Under the pieces are notes generated by a model. It searched no databases, had not been told where the DNA came from, and was given only the letters and a program-made list of their open reading frames with translations. From NCBI GenBank assembly GCA_013697785.1, contig JACCWE010000066.1, positions 1 through 51,639 on the forward strand: a stretch of DNA of 51,639 nt, in the 5' to 3' direction. The position numbers and the translations under genes are program-made. Positions 1 through 7,745 of the stretch are shown in pieces (within the stretch, counting starts at the first letter, position 1; each line of letters opens with the position of its first letter). Origin of the DNA: Gemmatimonadaceae bacterium. Its GTDB lineage: Bacteria > Gemmatimonadota > Gemmatimonadetes > Gemmatimonadales > Gemmatimonadaceae.

Positions 1-1949
1 GGCGGCGGCGGTGGTGGTGCCGGCGGTGGCACGACCGGCGCCGAGGTCACCGTGATCGCTGCTCCATTGCTCTTGCCGTCTGCCGTCGCGCTCACGTTCG
101 AGCTCCCTGCCATGATTCCATTGACGAGGCCCGACGTCGTGACCGTCGCGACCGCGGTGGCGGAGCTGGCCCACGTGATTGGGCGTCCGGTCACCGTATT
201 TCCTGCGACGTCGGTGAGCGTGGCGCTGAGCTGAAGAGTCTTACCTTCCTGCACGGACCCCGTGGCCGGCGAGATGGCGACGCTGTTTACCGGTCCGACT
301 GCCACAGCGAAGAGCGACGTGCCCGACTTGCCGGCCGTCGATGCGGTGATCGTCGCATTTCCCGTCTTTGCCGCCGTCGCCAACCCGCTCGCGTCGACGC
401 TGACCACACTGCTGTTGGAGCTCGACCAGGCGATGGTCTGCCCGGTGATGATCGAGCCGCCCGCGTCAGTCACCGACGTAGTGAGCTGCTGCGTTGCGCC
501 TGCGACGAGACTGACGGATCCCGGCGACACCACGACGCTGCTGACCGCGCCCGCCGACACCGCGACCGACGCCGTGCCGCTCGTTCCACCCGCTGCTGCC
601 GTGACCGTGGAGCTTCCCGACCTGCGCGCCGTTACGACGCCACTCGAGGAGATCGTTGCGACGGTCGTGTTGGAGCTCGACCATGCGACCGCCTGGCCAG
701 AGAGCACATTGCCGCTCGCATCCTTGAGCGTCGCCGAGTACTGCTGCGTGCCGCCGACGGTGAGCGCGCTCGATGATGGGGAGACCGTGATGCTGTTCAC
801 CGCGCCCGCGGAGACCGCAGCCGTCGCGCTGCCTGACGCGCCCGCGACCGTCGCGGTGATCGTCGAGCTGCCCGGGCGACTGCCGCTGACGACGCCGCTC
901 GAGGAGACGGTGGCGACGCCGGTGTTGGAGCTGCTCCACGTTGCCGGCTGTGACGCGAGCGCGTTGCCCGCCGCATCGGAGAGCGAAACGCTGAGCTGCT
1001 GCGTGCCGCCGGCGACGAGACCAATCGAGCCGGGAGTCACGACGACCTTGTCCACTGCGCCCGCGGACACGCGAATCGACGCCGATGCCGTTTTCCCTTC
1101 CGCCGTCGCGAAGATCGACGCGGTGCCTGCCTTCGCGCCAACGACCACTCCCGCCGTGCTGACCGACGCGATGCTCGCGTCTGACGACGACCAGCCGACC
1201 GAGCGGCCGGTGAGCGCGTTGCCGCTCGCGTCGGCCGCACGGGCCGTGAGCTGCGTGCTGGTGCCGGACATCAGCGTCGACGTTCCCGGCGTGATCGAAA
1301 GGCTCGCGATCGGTGCCGTCGTGATGTCGACGACGGCCGTATCACCAACGCCGCTCGCCAGCGCGATGATGCGCGCCGAGCCGCTCGCCGCGCCGGTGAC
1401 GACGCCCGACGAGGAGACTGTGGCGAAGCGGCTGTCGGCGGAGCTCCAGACCACCGTGTGGCCGGGGAGCGCGCGTCCGGTGTGCGTCGCGACTGTGGCC
1501 GCGAGCTGCACGTGTCCGCCGATCGAGGCGTTCGCCGTTGCGGGCGAGACGACGACGCTGGCCGGCACACTGTCGGTGACCATCAGCGACCCCTGTCCAG
1601 CGACTCCGCCGCTCGTTGCGTACACAGTGGCAGAGCCCATCTTCCGGGCGCTCACCTGGCCGCCGGTAGAAACGGAGAGGATCGAGGTATCGGAGGATGA
1701 CCACGCGACGGTCGCCGAGGGGATGGCCTGGCCGGCGTCGTTCATCGGCGTGGCTGCGGCGGCGATGACGCGTCCGACCTCGAGGCTGGAAACCGGGAGG
1801 CGAACGGTGACGGTGATGACGCCTGAGGGCGTCGCCGGCGTGTTGCCTGAGCCGGGGTCCGTTGGGTTGCCGCGATCTACGCACGCGACAAGGGAGAAGA
1901 CGACCGCAGCAATGAGCACTGGACGACCGGAAAAGATTGGAGCACGCAT
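1..1949 (-). CDS. Big2 Ig-like repeat surface lipoprotein (3' end beyond window)
   Basis: I read this frame directly from the reverse strand; it is open from the ATG at 1949 to the window edge. The N-terminus is a lipoprotein signal: a charged start, a hydrophobic stretch and the lipobox LVAC at residues 21-24, so the product is probably membrane-anchored and surface-exposed. After a Pro/Thr/Gly linker come at least six tandem Ig-like domains of about 80-90 residues. Each carries the Big2 signature (VxVxP near its start, then VxWSSSD, IASVS and GxVxGxxAGxAxI). Near the edge the protein becomes a proline-rich linker, implying a further C-terminal domain. GGAGAG lies 5 bases before the ATG. A GEMM-I riboswitch precedes it, so expression probably follows c-di-GMP. 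The function is inferred to be adhesion or surface structure. Confidence 0.85.
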   Translation of the reverse strand, partial: MRAPIFSGRPVLIAAVVFSLVACVDRGNPTDPGSGNTPATPSGVITVTVRLPVSSLEVGRVIAAAATPMNDAGQAIPSATVAWSSSDTSILSVSTGGQVSARKMGSATVYATSGGVAGQGSLMVTDSVPASVVVSPATANASIGGHVQLAATVATHTGRALPGHTVVWSSADSRFATVSSSGVVTGAASGSARIIALASGVGDTAVVDITTAPIASLSITPGTSTLMSGTSTQLTARAADASGNALTGRSVGWSSSDASIASVSTAGVVVGAKAGTASIFATAEGKTASASIRVSAGAVDKVVVTPGSIGLVAGGTQQLSVSLSDAAGNALASQPATWSSSNTGVATVSSSGVVSGSRPGSSTITATVAGASGSATAAVSAGAVNSITVSPSSSALTVGGTQQYSATLKDASGNVLSGQAVAWSSSNTTVATISSSGVVTARRSGSSTVTAAAGGTSGTASVAVSAGAVSSVVVSPGSVSLVAGATQQLTTSVTDAGGSIITGQTIAWSSSNSSVVSVDASGLATAAKTGNATITASTAGKSGTSLFAVAVGPVNSVAISPATGSVQEGKTLQLSATLTDVAGNTVTGRPITWASSATAVATVTTSGLVNGIMAGSSNVSATADGKSNGAAITVTSAPVVPPPAPPPPP

Positions 1950-1969
1950 TGAGACTCTCCGTAGTGAGT

Positions 1970-2060
1970 CCGTTCGGCGGCCCGACTGGCATGGCGCACT
2001 GACTGCGCTGTAGCCTCGTAGCTTTGCGTCCCCGCCTTTCGACGGGTTTGCCGTTATCGC
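1970..2060 (-). promoter_or_regulatory. Cyclic-di-GMP class I (GEMM-I) riboswitch
   Basis: On the minus strand the sequence reads CGGCAAACC, then a six-pair hairpin (CCCGTC / GGCGGG) closed by a GAAA tetraloop, then GACGCAAAGCTAC, GAGGCTA, a second hairpin (GCGCA / TGCGC) and a closing GTCGGGCCGCC. Order, spacing, tetraloop and the invariant GGCAAACC and GACGCAAAGC blocks match the GEMM-I consensus. It ends about 20 bases before the start codon of the Big2 lipoprotein, so control could be translational or by attenuation; I cannot tell which, or whether it is an ON or OFF switch. The rest of the 1950-2341 intergenic region shows no confident promoter. Confidence 0.85.
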
Positions 2061-2341
2061 GGGCGAGAGGCCCTTGCGATCGATCTGGCACTAGCGTCGT
2101 TCATTGCTGACAGCGATCTGATGGTACTCAGCGCAATAGTGACGACACAGTAATTGGTCAGTCACCCATGGCGCCGGAGCGCCAAAGTATGACATACCGC
2201 ATACTGCGAAATCAGCCAAATCGCCTGAGGTTAGAGCCATCTTATTCCCGCAGTTAGGATGTCGCAAGAGCGCGATCAAACGAGCACAATCACCCTCTTT
2301 CGTACATTGCGAAGCGCGGTGGAGAGACCGACATTCCCGCG

Positions 2342-3892
2342 ATGATTGACTCGGGGTTCCCGCCGATACGACCCAGATTCGGATGGCCCGAGGCGCTCAT
2401 CCTCGCAGCCACGGCGTTCGAGCTCGCGGTCGCGCTGCTCGCGCATCACTTCCCCTACACGGATCCGACCAACCACCTCGCGCGCTACGACCTCATCGCG
2501 CGCATTTGGTTCGGCGATCCTGCGGGCTACGTGGTGATGCACTGGGTGCCGACCTCGTACATCGCGGGCGACATAATCGGCGCGCTCTCCGTGCACTTCC
2601 TCGGCGCCGTCGCCACGCTCAGGCTCATCAACTTCACCTCGCTCGTGCTCCTTCCGCTCGGCCTGTACTTCCTGCTGCTTAGTGCCGCGCCCGCGCAGCG
2701 CGGCTGGGCGCTCGTGGGCGTGCTCTTCGGCTTCTCGTCGCATCTGCTCTTCGGATACCTCAACTACGCACTCGGCGTCGGACTCGTCTTCTGCTGGCTC
2801 GCGCTCTGGTATCCGCGCCGAGCGAACGCCTCGTGGCTCGCGCGCATCGCACTGTCGCTCGGCGCCATAGCGCTGTTTCTGGTGCATCTCACGGCGCCGC
2901 TCCTCGTGCTCGTCGTGATCTTCACCGACTGGGGGCTCGCGGTAATCGGTGAGAACGAGCTGCTCCCGTCGAAGCAGTGGAAGATCTTCGACTCGCGACT
3001 GCCGACGATCCTGTGCGTGCTCGCTGCGGTCGCGATCGTGTGGGCCGGCGCGAGCTATTCGAGCTGGAACGACGTCGGACCCGAGGGCGAATACATCTTC
3101 CGCCCGCTCGGCAACAAGCTAATCGCGTTCACGTCGCCGTTCTATTCGGTGTCGATCGTGGCGGCGGCGGTGATCTCGCTCGGATGGCTCGCGTCGCTCG
3201 CGGCGATGGTCTACGCGCGCCGGGGCGCCTACAAGCTCGACTCGCTGAGCGCGAGCGCGGTCATCATGTTCGTGCTCTATCTCATTTTCCCGAAGTCGAT
3301 TCCGGGCGCGGGCGCGGTGGACATCCGCTGGCTGTGGGGCGGATATCTGCTGCTGTTCTGCGCGCGGCAGCGCGGGCCGGAGCGCGAGCCGAGGATGCTG
3401 CTGCTCGTGCCCTTCGCCGCGTGCGTGCTGCACACTTCCGTCATCGGTTATACGGCGCGGAAGATCGATCGCGATCTCGACCAGTATCAGGCCGCGCTCG
3501 CGCACGTGCCCGCGGGCACGAATCTCCTTCCGCTCGGTGATGGCGTGAAGATGTACGGGCGCGTGCAGGTGATGCGCCACTTCGTGCTCTGGCACGAGCT
3601 GGTGGGACACGGGCGCGCGCCGGGGTTGTTCAACTACAGGGATGCGAGCGAGCAGGACCCGCTCAACCATCATCTCGCGCACTTCATCGAGCCCGCACAT
3701 TTGTATCTCGCCGACTCCGAATGGGGAGAGCCCGACTTCATGCCCGCACTTCCGTGGACGCGCATCGATGACGAGTACGACTACATCCTGCAGACGGCGG
3801 GGGGGATGCGTGTGTCGTCGTACGTGAAGAAGCACGCGGATGAGATCTGGGCCGACGAGCCCTTCGTCCTCTACAAGGTTCGGAAGCCGTGA
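2342..3892 (+). CDS. Polytopic membrane protein, probable GT-C-type glycosyltransferase
   Basis: The 516-residue protein has about ten hydrophobic segments. Its first large loop, after the first membrane span, contains the acidic DPTNHLARYD segment near residues 40-50. Such a placement is typical of the metal/substrate-binding acidic residues of GT-C enzymes that use polyprenyl-phosphate sugars. The C-terminal 170 residues are largely soluble and presumably extracytoplasmic. GGAGAG precedes the ATG by about 14 bases. Its stop overlaps the next gene's GTG (GTGA), so it is translationally coupled to a WecB-type epimerase. I infer a role in glycan assembly; no specific acceptor or donor can be named. 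Confidence 0.7.
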   Translation: MIDSGFPPIRPRFGWPEALILAATAFELAVALLAHHFPYTDPTNHLARYDLIARIWFGDPAGYVVMHWVPTSYIAGDIIGALSVHFLGAVATLRLINFTSLVLLPLGLYFLLLSAAPAQRGWALVGVLFGFSSHLLFGYLNYALGVGLVFCWLALWYPRRANASWLARIALSLGAIALFLVHLTAPLLVLVVIFTDWGLAVIGENELLPSKQWKIFDSRLPTILCVLAAVAIVWAGASYSSWNDVGPEGEYIFRPLGNKLIAFTSPFYSVSIVAAAVISLGWLASLAAMVYARRGAYKLDSLSASAVIMFVLYLIFPKSIPGAGAVDIRWLWGGYLLLFCARQRGPEREPRMLLLVPFAACVLHTSVIGYTARKIDRDLDQYQAALAHVPAGTNLLPLGDGVKMYGRVQVMRHFVLWHELVGHGRAPGLFNYRDASEQDPLNHHLAHFIEPAHLYLADSEWGEPDFMPALPWTRIDDEYDYILQTAGGMRVSSYVKKHADEIWADEPFVLYKVRKP

Positions 3893-4968
3893 GCGGCGCG
3901 CCGCTCGCGATCTGTTACGGCACGCGGCCGCAGGTGATCAAGGCGTCGATGCTGATCGAGGCATGCGCGACGCGCTGGCCGGTGCTGACGGTCGACACGG
4001 GGCAGCATTACGACTATGCGCTGAACCAGCTGTTCTACGAGCAGCTCGGCGTACGAAAGCCCGATCATTTTCTCGAGGTGGGCTCGGCGGCGCACGCGGT
4101 GCAGACGGCGCACGTGCTGACACGCGCGGCGGAAGTGTTCGAGGGGGCGAAGCCGCGCGCGGTGGTGGTTATCGGCGACACCAACAGCACGCTCGGCTGC
4201 GCGCTCGCGGCGGTGCAGCTTCGTATCCCGATGGTGCACGTGGAGGCGGGGCTCAGATCGAACGACCGCGCGATGGCTGAGGAGATCAACCGTCGCGTAG
4301 TAGACTCGGTGGCGGATCTGTTGTGCGCGCCGAGCGCGGCCGCGAGCGCGCAGCTGGAGCTCGAGCATCAGTGGGGCGTGGTCGCGAACACGGGCGACAT
4401 CGCGCACGATGTGCTGCGGCGGAATCTCGCGAAGGCGATGGCGCCGGCGGATGTGGAGGGGTGGCCGCTGGCCAGGGGAGAGAAGTTCGCGATCGCGACG
4501 CTGCACAGGGCGGAGCTGACGGCGAGCGCGGAGTCGCTCACGGCGATGGTCGGTGCGCTGCGCGGGCTGCCGCTCCCGGTGGTGCTCCCGGCGCACCCGC
4601 GGGTGCGCGCCGCGCTGGCGAAGCTGGGGCTCGAGTCGGGCGGTATGCTGCACATCATGTCACCGCTCGGTTACTTCGAGATGATCGGAGCCATTCGCGA
4701 AGCGGCGATCGTGATCACGGACTCGGGCGGCGTGCAGCGCGAGGCGTACTGGCTGGGCACGAAGTGCGTGACGATCCGCACGGAGACCGAGTGGCACGAG
4801 ACGGTGGCCCTGGGCGCAAACACACTGGTGTCGCCGGAGCGGGCGGCGGTCGATCTGGGGCCGACGGTCGAGAAGCGCCTGGCGAGCGAAGGCAAGTGGG
4901 ACAACGGCGCATACGGCGCGGGCGATGCGGCGGTGAAGATCACGGACGCGATTGCGGCGATGGAGTGA
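3889..4968 (+). CDS. wecB: UDP-N-acetylglucosamine 2-epimerase (non-hydrolysing, WecB type)
   Basis: The 359-residue product matches the usual length of WecB. It would convert UDP-GlcNAc to UDP-ManNAc in the cytoplasm. Family motifs appear in order: GTRPQ near residue 12 (GTRPE in most members), TGQHYD near 37, GDTNST near 95, HVEAGLRS near 115, EEINRRVVDSVAD near 128, and DSGGVQREAYWLG near 280 with the following TEWHET. The GTG start overlaps the upstream stop as GTGA. The gene converges on the glycerophosphodiesterase with a 15-bp gap. A nucleotide-sugar dehydrogenase in the opposing operon could oxidise UDP-ManNAc to UDP-ManNAcA, so the two may act in one pathway (inference). Confidence 0.9.
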   Translation: MSGAPLAICYGTRPQVIKASMLIEACATRWPVLTVDTGQHYDYALNQLFYEQLGVRKPDHFLEVGSAAHAVQTAHVLTRAAEVFEGAKPRAVVVIGDTNSTLGCALAAVQLRIPMVHVEAGLRSNDRAMAEEINRRVVDSVADLLCAPSAAASAQLELEHQWGVVANTGDIAHDVLRRNLAKAMAPADVEGWPLARGEKFAIATLHRAELTASAESLTAMVGALRGLPLPVVLPAHPRVRAALAKLGLESGGMLHIMSPLGYFEMIGAIREAAIVITDSGGVQREAYWLGTKCVTIRTETEWHETVALGANTLVSPERAAVDLGPTVEKRLASEGKWDNGAYGAGDAAVKITDAIAAME

Positions 4969-4983
4969 AGAAGCGCGAATCCC

Positions 4984-5766
4984 TCAGCGCCCGCCGTTCG
5001 CGTATAGGCCCGCGAAGTCGCCGTCGGTGAGCACCACCGTCGCGCCATGCGCGCGTGCGTGCTCGATCTCTTCGCGCGTGTCGCACGTCCACGTGAAAAG
5101 CGAGAGGTGGCCGAAGAGGGACGTGAGGTGGTCCGTCAGCATCTCTTTTGGAATCGAGAGAGCGGGGAGGCCGAGGAGGCCGATGGCGGCGGCGATCTGC
5201 GCGTCGTGCAGCGGGCCCTTCCAGCCGTGGGGCGGGCGGTTGATCCAGTAGGCGGGGATCACACGCGGCGCGTGCCACCAGAGCAGGCGCAGAGGCACCG
5301 AGCTCACGGACTCGACGACGAATCTGTTGGCGAAGTGATGCTTCGCGATGAGCGAGTCGAGGTGCGCCGCGGCGGCAGCTGCGTTGCTCGCGTCGAGATT
5401 CTTGAAGTCGAGCCAGAGATACTGCGGCGGCTGTGGCAGCGAGTCGAGCAGCTGCGCGAGCGTGAGCGCGTTCGGGAGGATATCGCCTTCCTCCACCTCA
5501 TCGTGCGCGACGACGAGGCCGCGGTCGCTGAACCATTGCACGTCGATCTCGGCGCCGCAGAATCCCTTCGTCACCGCCGCAGTCACCGAGGCAACCGAGT
5601 TTTCCTGCGCGGTCGCATGGTATCCGCGATGCGCCCAGAGCGCCGGGTGCGCGCAGCCGGGGAGCGCGATCGCGCGCGGAGAGAGGATGTTGTAGAGCGA
5701 CAAGCTTCCTGCAATCACCACGAGCGCCGCCGCGAAGATGCTCGCGCGGCGTACGCGCGCGCTCAT
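4984..5766 (-). CDS. Glycerophosphodiester phosphodiesterase family protein
   Basis: A 260-residue protein with an N-terminal hydrophobic anchor or signal (residues 10-28), followed by a GDPD TIM-barrel. Catalytic signatures are visible: AHRGY near residue 45, ENSVAS near 52, the metal-binding GAEIDVQ near 69, VVAHDE near 82, and the C-terminal TWTCDTREE and VLTDGD blocks. The family hydrolyses glycerophosphodiesters to glycerol-3-phosphate and an alcohol. With its signal this copy probably works in the periplasm on lipid- or polymer-derived substrates. The ATG at 5766 overlaps the stop of the upstream YejM-like gene (ATGA), which places it last in the ten-gene operon. A longer open frame upstream is only read-through of the neighbour's antiparallel frame. 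Confidence 0.85.
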   Translation of the reverse strand: MSARVRRASIFAAALVVIAGSLSLYNILSPRAIALPGCAHPALWAHRGYHATAQENSVASVTAAVTKGFCGAEIDVQWFSDRGLVVAHDEVEEGDILPNALTLAQLLDSLPQPPQYLWLDFKNLDASNAAAAAAHLDSLIAKHHFANRFVVESVSSVPLRLLWWHAPRVIPAYWINRPPHGWKGPLHDAQIAAAIGLLGLPALSIPKEMLTDHLTSLFGHLSLFTWTCDTREEIEHARAHGATVVLTDGDFAGLYANGGR

Positions 5767-7745
5767 CGTGGAGCGATCTCGGTCGTCGCAGCGCGAACCG
5801 CGGCCAGGCGAACGGTTTGCGCCGCCGATCGCAGATGGAGCTGGAGCTGCGCCGCCTCCGCGAACGACGGCTGCCAGCGCGAGGGATCGGAGCTGTACGT
5901 CACGCTCTTGTCGGCTGTGTCGCGAAGCTGGATGATGTGCAGCGAGTCGCCGTCGCCTTCCGCGAGCACGGTCTTGTAGCCGCCCGCGATCGCCGCCCAG
6001 CGATTCGGCGGATTCGGGCGGTTCCCCATCGCGACGATCGCGGCGCCGACCTTCACCTCGTTCACGAGCGAGCGGCCGAACGGAGGCACCGGCTGCGGCC
6101 ATCCGAGCAGATCCATGAGCGTCGGCATCAGGTCGACGTGCGACGTCACGGCGTCGATGGAGCGCGGCGCCTGCCCCGGCACGTAGATGAGCGCGACAGT
6201 CTGGATCTGCGGATCGGACAGCGTGCTTGCATGGCCGAGGCGCGAGTGCTCGAAGAACTCTTCGCCGTGGTCGCCGGTGAGCACCAGAATCGTGTTGCCC
6301 ATGTCGACCGTCGATGTCAGCTCCTGCAGCCACGCGTCGAGCTCGAGGAGGCAGTTGCGATACCGATTGGTGATCGCCGGGGCCTCCTGGCGCATGCGCC
6401 ACGAGGCATAGCTGTAGCTGCTCGGCACCTCGGGCACGAAGCGCTCGTACTTGAGCGCGTGATCGTACGGGAAGTGCGTGCCGTTGTAGTGCATGTACAC
6501 GAGATGCGAGCCCGGCTCGCCGAGCTCGCGCTTGAGCACCGGTAGCGTTTTCCAGTCGTCGTCCGTTTCGAACGCCGGCTCGTTGAAGTTGCGAAGATAG
6601 ACACCGAGGTTCGCCCAGCTCGAGAGCTCCCAGCTGATGAGCCGCGTATGGTAGCCCTGCTGATTGAACTCGTCGATGTACGGCGAGCCGTGCTGCGGCG
6701 GCCGCTTGTCGAGCGGAAGCTGGCGGCGCCATGGAACGGTGACCGTCCCCTGATAGAAATCCGGAGGCGCGCCGAAGAGAACGCCGAGCACGCCGTACTC
6801 GGTGACATTGCCCGTAGAGTAGTGACTGTGCAGCGCCGTCGAGCGAGCGGAGAGCTGCATCCAGAAGGGCATCGTCGTCGAGTCGATGAGCCGCTCATTC
6901 AGCCCTTCGATGGTGACTATCACCACGTTGAAACGCTGATGATGCGACGAAGCCGCATCACGAAAGGCGGCCGTCTCCGGATGCGGACGCAACGCGTCCC
7001 GCGTCGCCTGCATGAACGCTTTGTTCGCCGCCTCGAGATCTGCGTCGTGCTCCGAGCCGTACGAGAAGAGGCGCGCGGAGTAGCGATCGGCGGCGTTGAG
7101 CCTGAGCGGATTCGCGTCGGCTACGGCCAGCCACTGATCGTTGCCGCGGCTGATCACGAAGCCGCCGACCATCAGGTCGATGAAGAAGAGCGCGGCGACG
7201 ACGGCGATGACGCGGCGGAACGGGATGTCGAAGATGTGTTGCGCGCTCTTCCACTTCGTGCCGAAGCGCGCGGCCACGAATACGCCGGTGAGCCCGATGA
7301 CGTGGAGCAGCATGCGACTGAGGAACCACGACTCGTCGGTGGAGCGGATGCCGTAGTGGAGCTTCCAGTCTTCACTGAGGAAGAGCCGCGCCTCGCGCCA
7401 CGTGGCGTGGTGCCCCGACATGCCATACCACGCATGATCGAGTTCGATCGCCGTGAGCATCAGGAACAGCAACACGACGGTAAGGCGCATCCCCCAGTTA
7501 CCTGGCATGCGGCACCCGAGCGCGTAGGCGATCAGGCACCAGAGCGCCACCGGAAGGCACGTCATGTACAGTAGATAGATCATCATGCCGAGCGACGGCT
7601 GCGGCCAGCCGTCTTCACCGACGCCGAAGAACAGCGGCGCGCGCACCCACCCGAAGATGAGGCACACCGACGCGTACACAGCAAAGACCGTGATGAACCA
7701 GCGCAGCCCCTTGCTGTGCGGATTCTCCTCCATGAACAGCTTCAT
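5763..7745 (-). CDS. YejM/LtaS-like sulfatase-superfamily inner-membrane protein
   Basis: The 660-residue protein has five N-terminal membrane helices (about residues 15-200, resembling the DUF3413 region) and a periplasmic sulfatase/alkaline-phosphatase-fold domain. The domain starts with VVIVTIEGLNE near residue 275. The segment STGNVTEYGVLGVLFG matches the corresponding YejM (PbgA/LapC) stretch, where a Thr occupies the sulfatase nucleophile position. LTGDHGEEFFEHS and GHAS carry the later metal-ligand motifs. YejM proteins control LPS synthesis or lipid traffic, while LtaS relatives transfer glycerophosphate. Coupling to a GDPD gene downstream (ATGA at 5763-5766) slightly favours a phospho-lipid or glycerophosphate link. 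Activity cannot be decided from sequence alone. Confidence 0.8.
   Translation of the reverse strand: MKLFMEENPHSKGLRWFITVFAVYASVCLIFGWVRAPLFFGVGEDGWPQPSLGMMIYLLYMTCLPVALWCLIAYALGCRMPGNWGMRLTVVLLFLMLTAIELDHAWYGMSGHHATWREARLFLSEDWKLHYGIRSTDESWFLSRMLLHVIGLTGVFVAARFGTKWKSAQHIFDIPFRRVIAVVAALFFIDLMVGGFVISRGNDQWLAVADANPLRLNAADRYSARLFSYGSEHDADLEAANKAFMQATRDALRPHPETAAFRDAASSHHQRFNVVIVTIEGLNERLIDSTTMPFWMQLSARSTALHSHYSTGNVTEYGVLGVLFGAPPDFYQGTVTVPWRRQLPLDKRPPQHGSPYIDEFNQQGYHTRLISWELSSWANLGVYLRNFNEPAFETDDDWKTLPVLKRELGEPGSHLVYMHYNGTHFPYDHALKYERFVPEVPSSYSYASWRMRQEAPAITNRYRNCLLELDAWLQELTSTVDMGNTILVLTGDHGEEFFEHSRLGHASTLSDPQIQTVALIYVPGQAPRSIDAVTSHVDLMPTLMDLLGWPQPVPPFGRSLVNEVKVGAAIVAMGNRPNPPNRWAAIAGGYKTVLAEGDGDSLHIIQLRDTADKSVTYSSDPSRWQPSFAEAAQLQLHLRSAAQTVRLAAVRAATTEIAPR

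Noticed and set aside
262-2013. Long open frame on the plus strand (583 residues)
   Set aside because: It is the antisense shadow of the Big2 lipoprotein. The minus-strand translation has repeated Ig-domain signatures and a lipobox; the plus-strand one is low-complexity.
5767-6732. N-terminal extension of the glycerophosphodiesterase frame
   Set aside because: The frame stays open but translates to Arg-rich nonsense under the YejM-like gene; the ATGA start at 5766 fits the operon.
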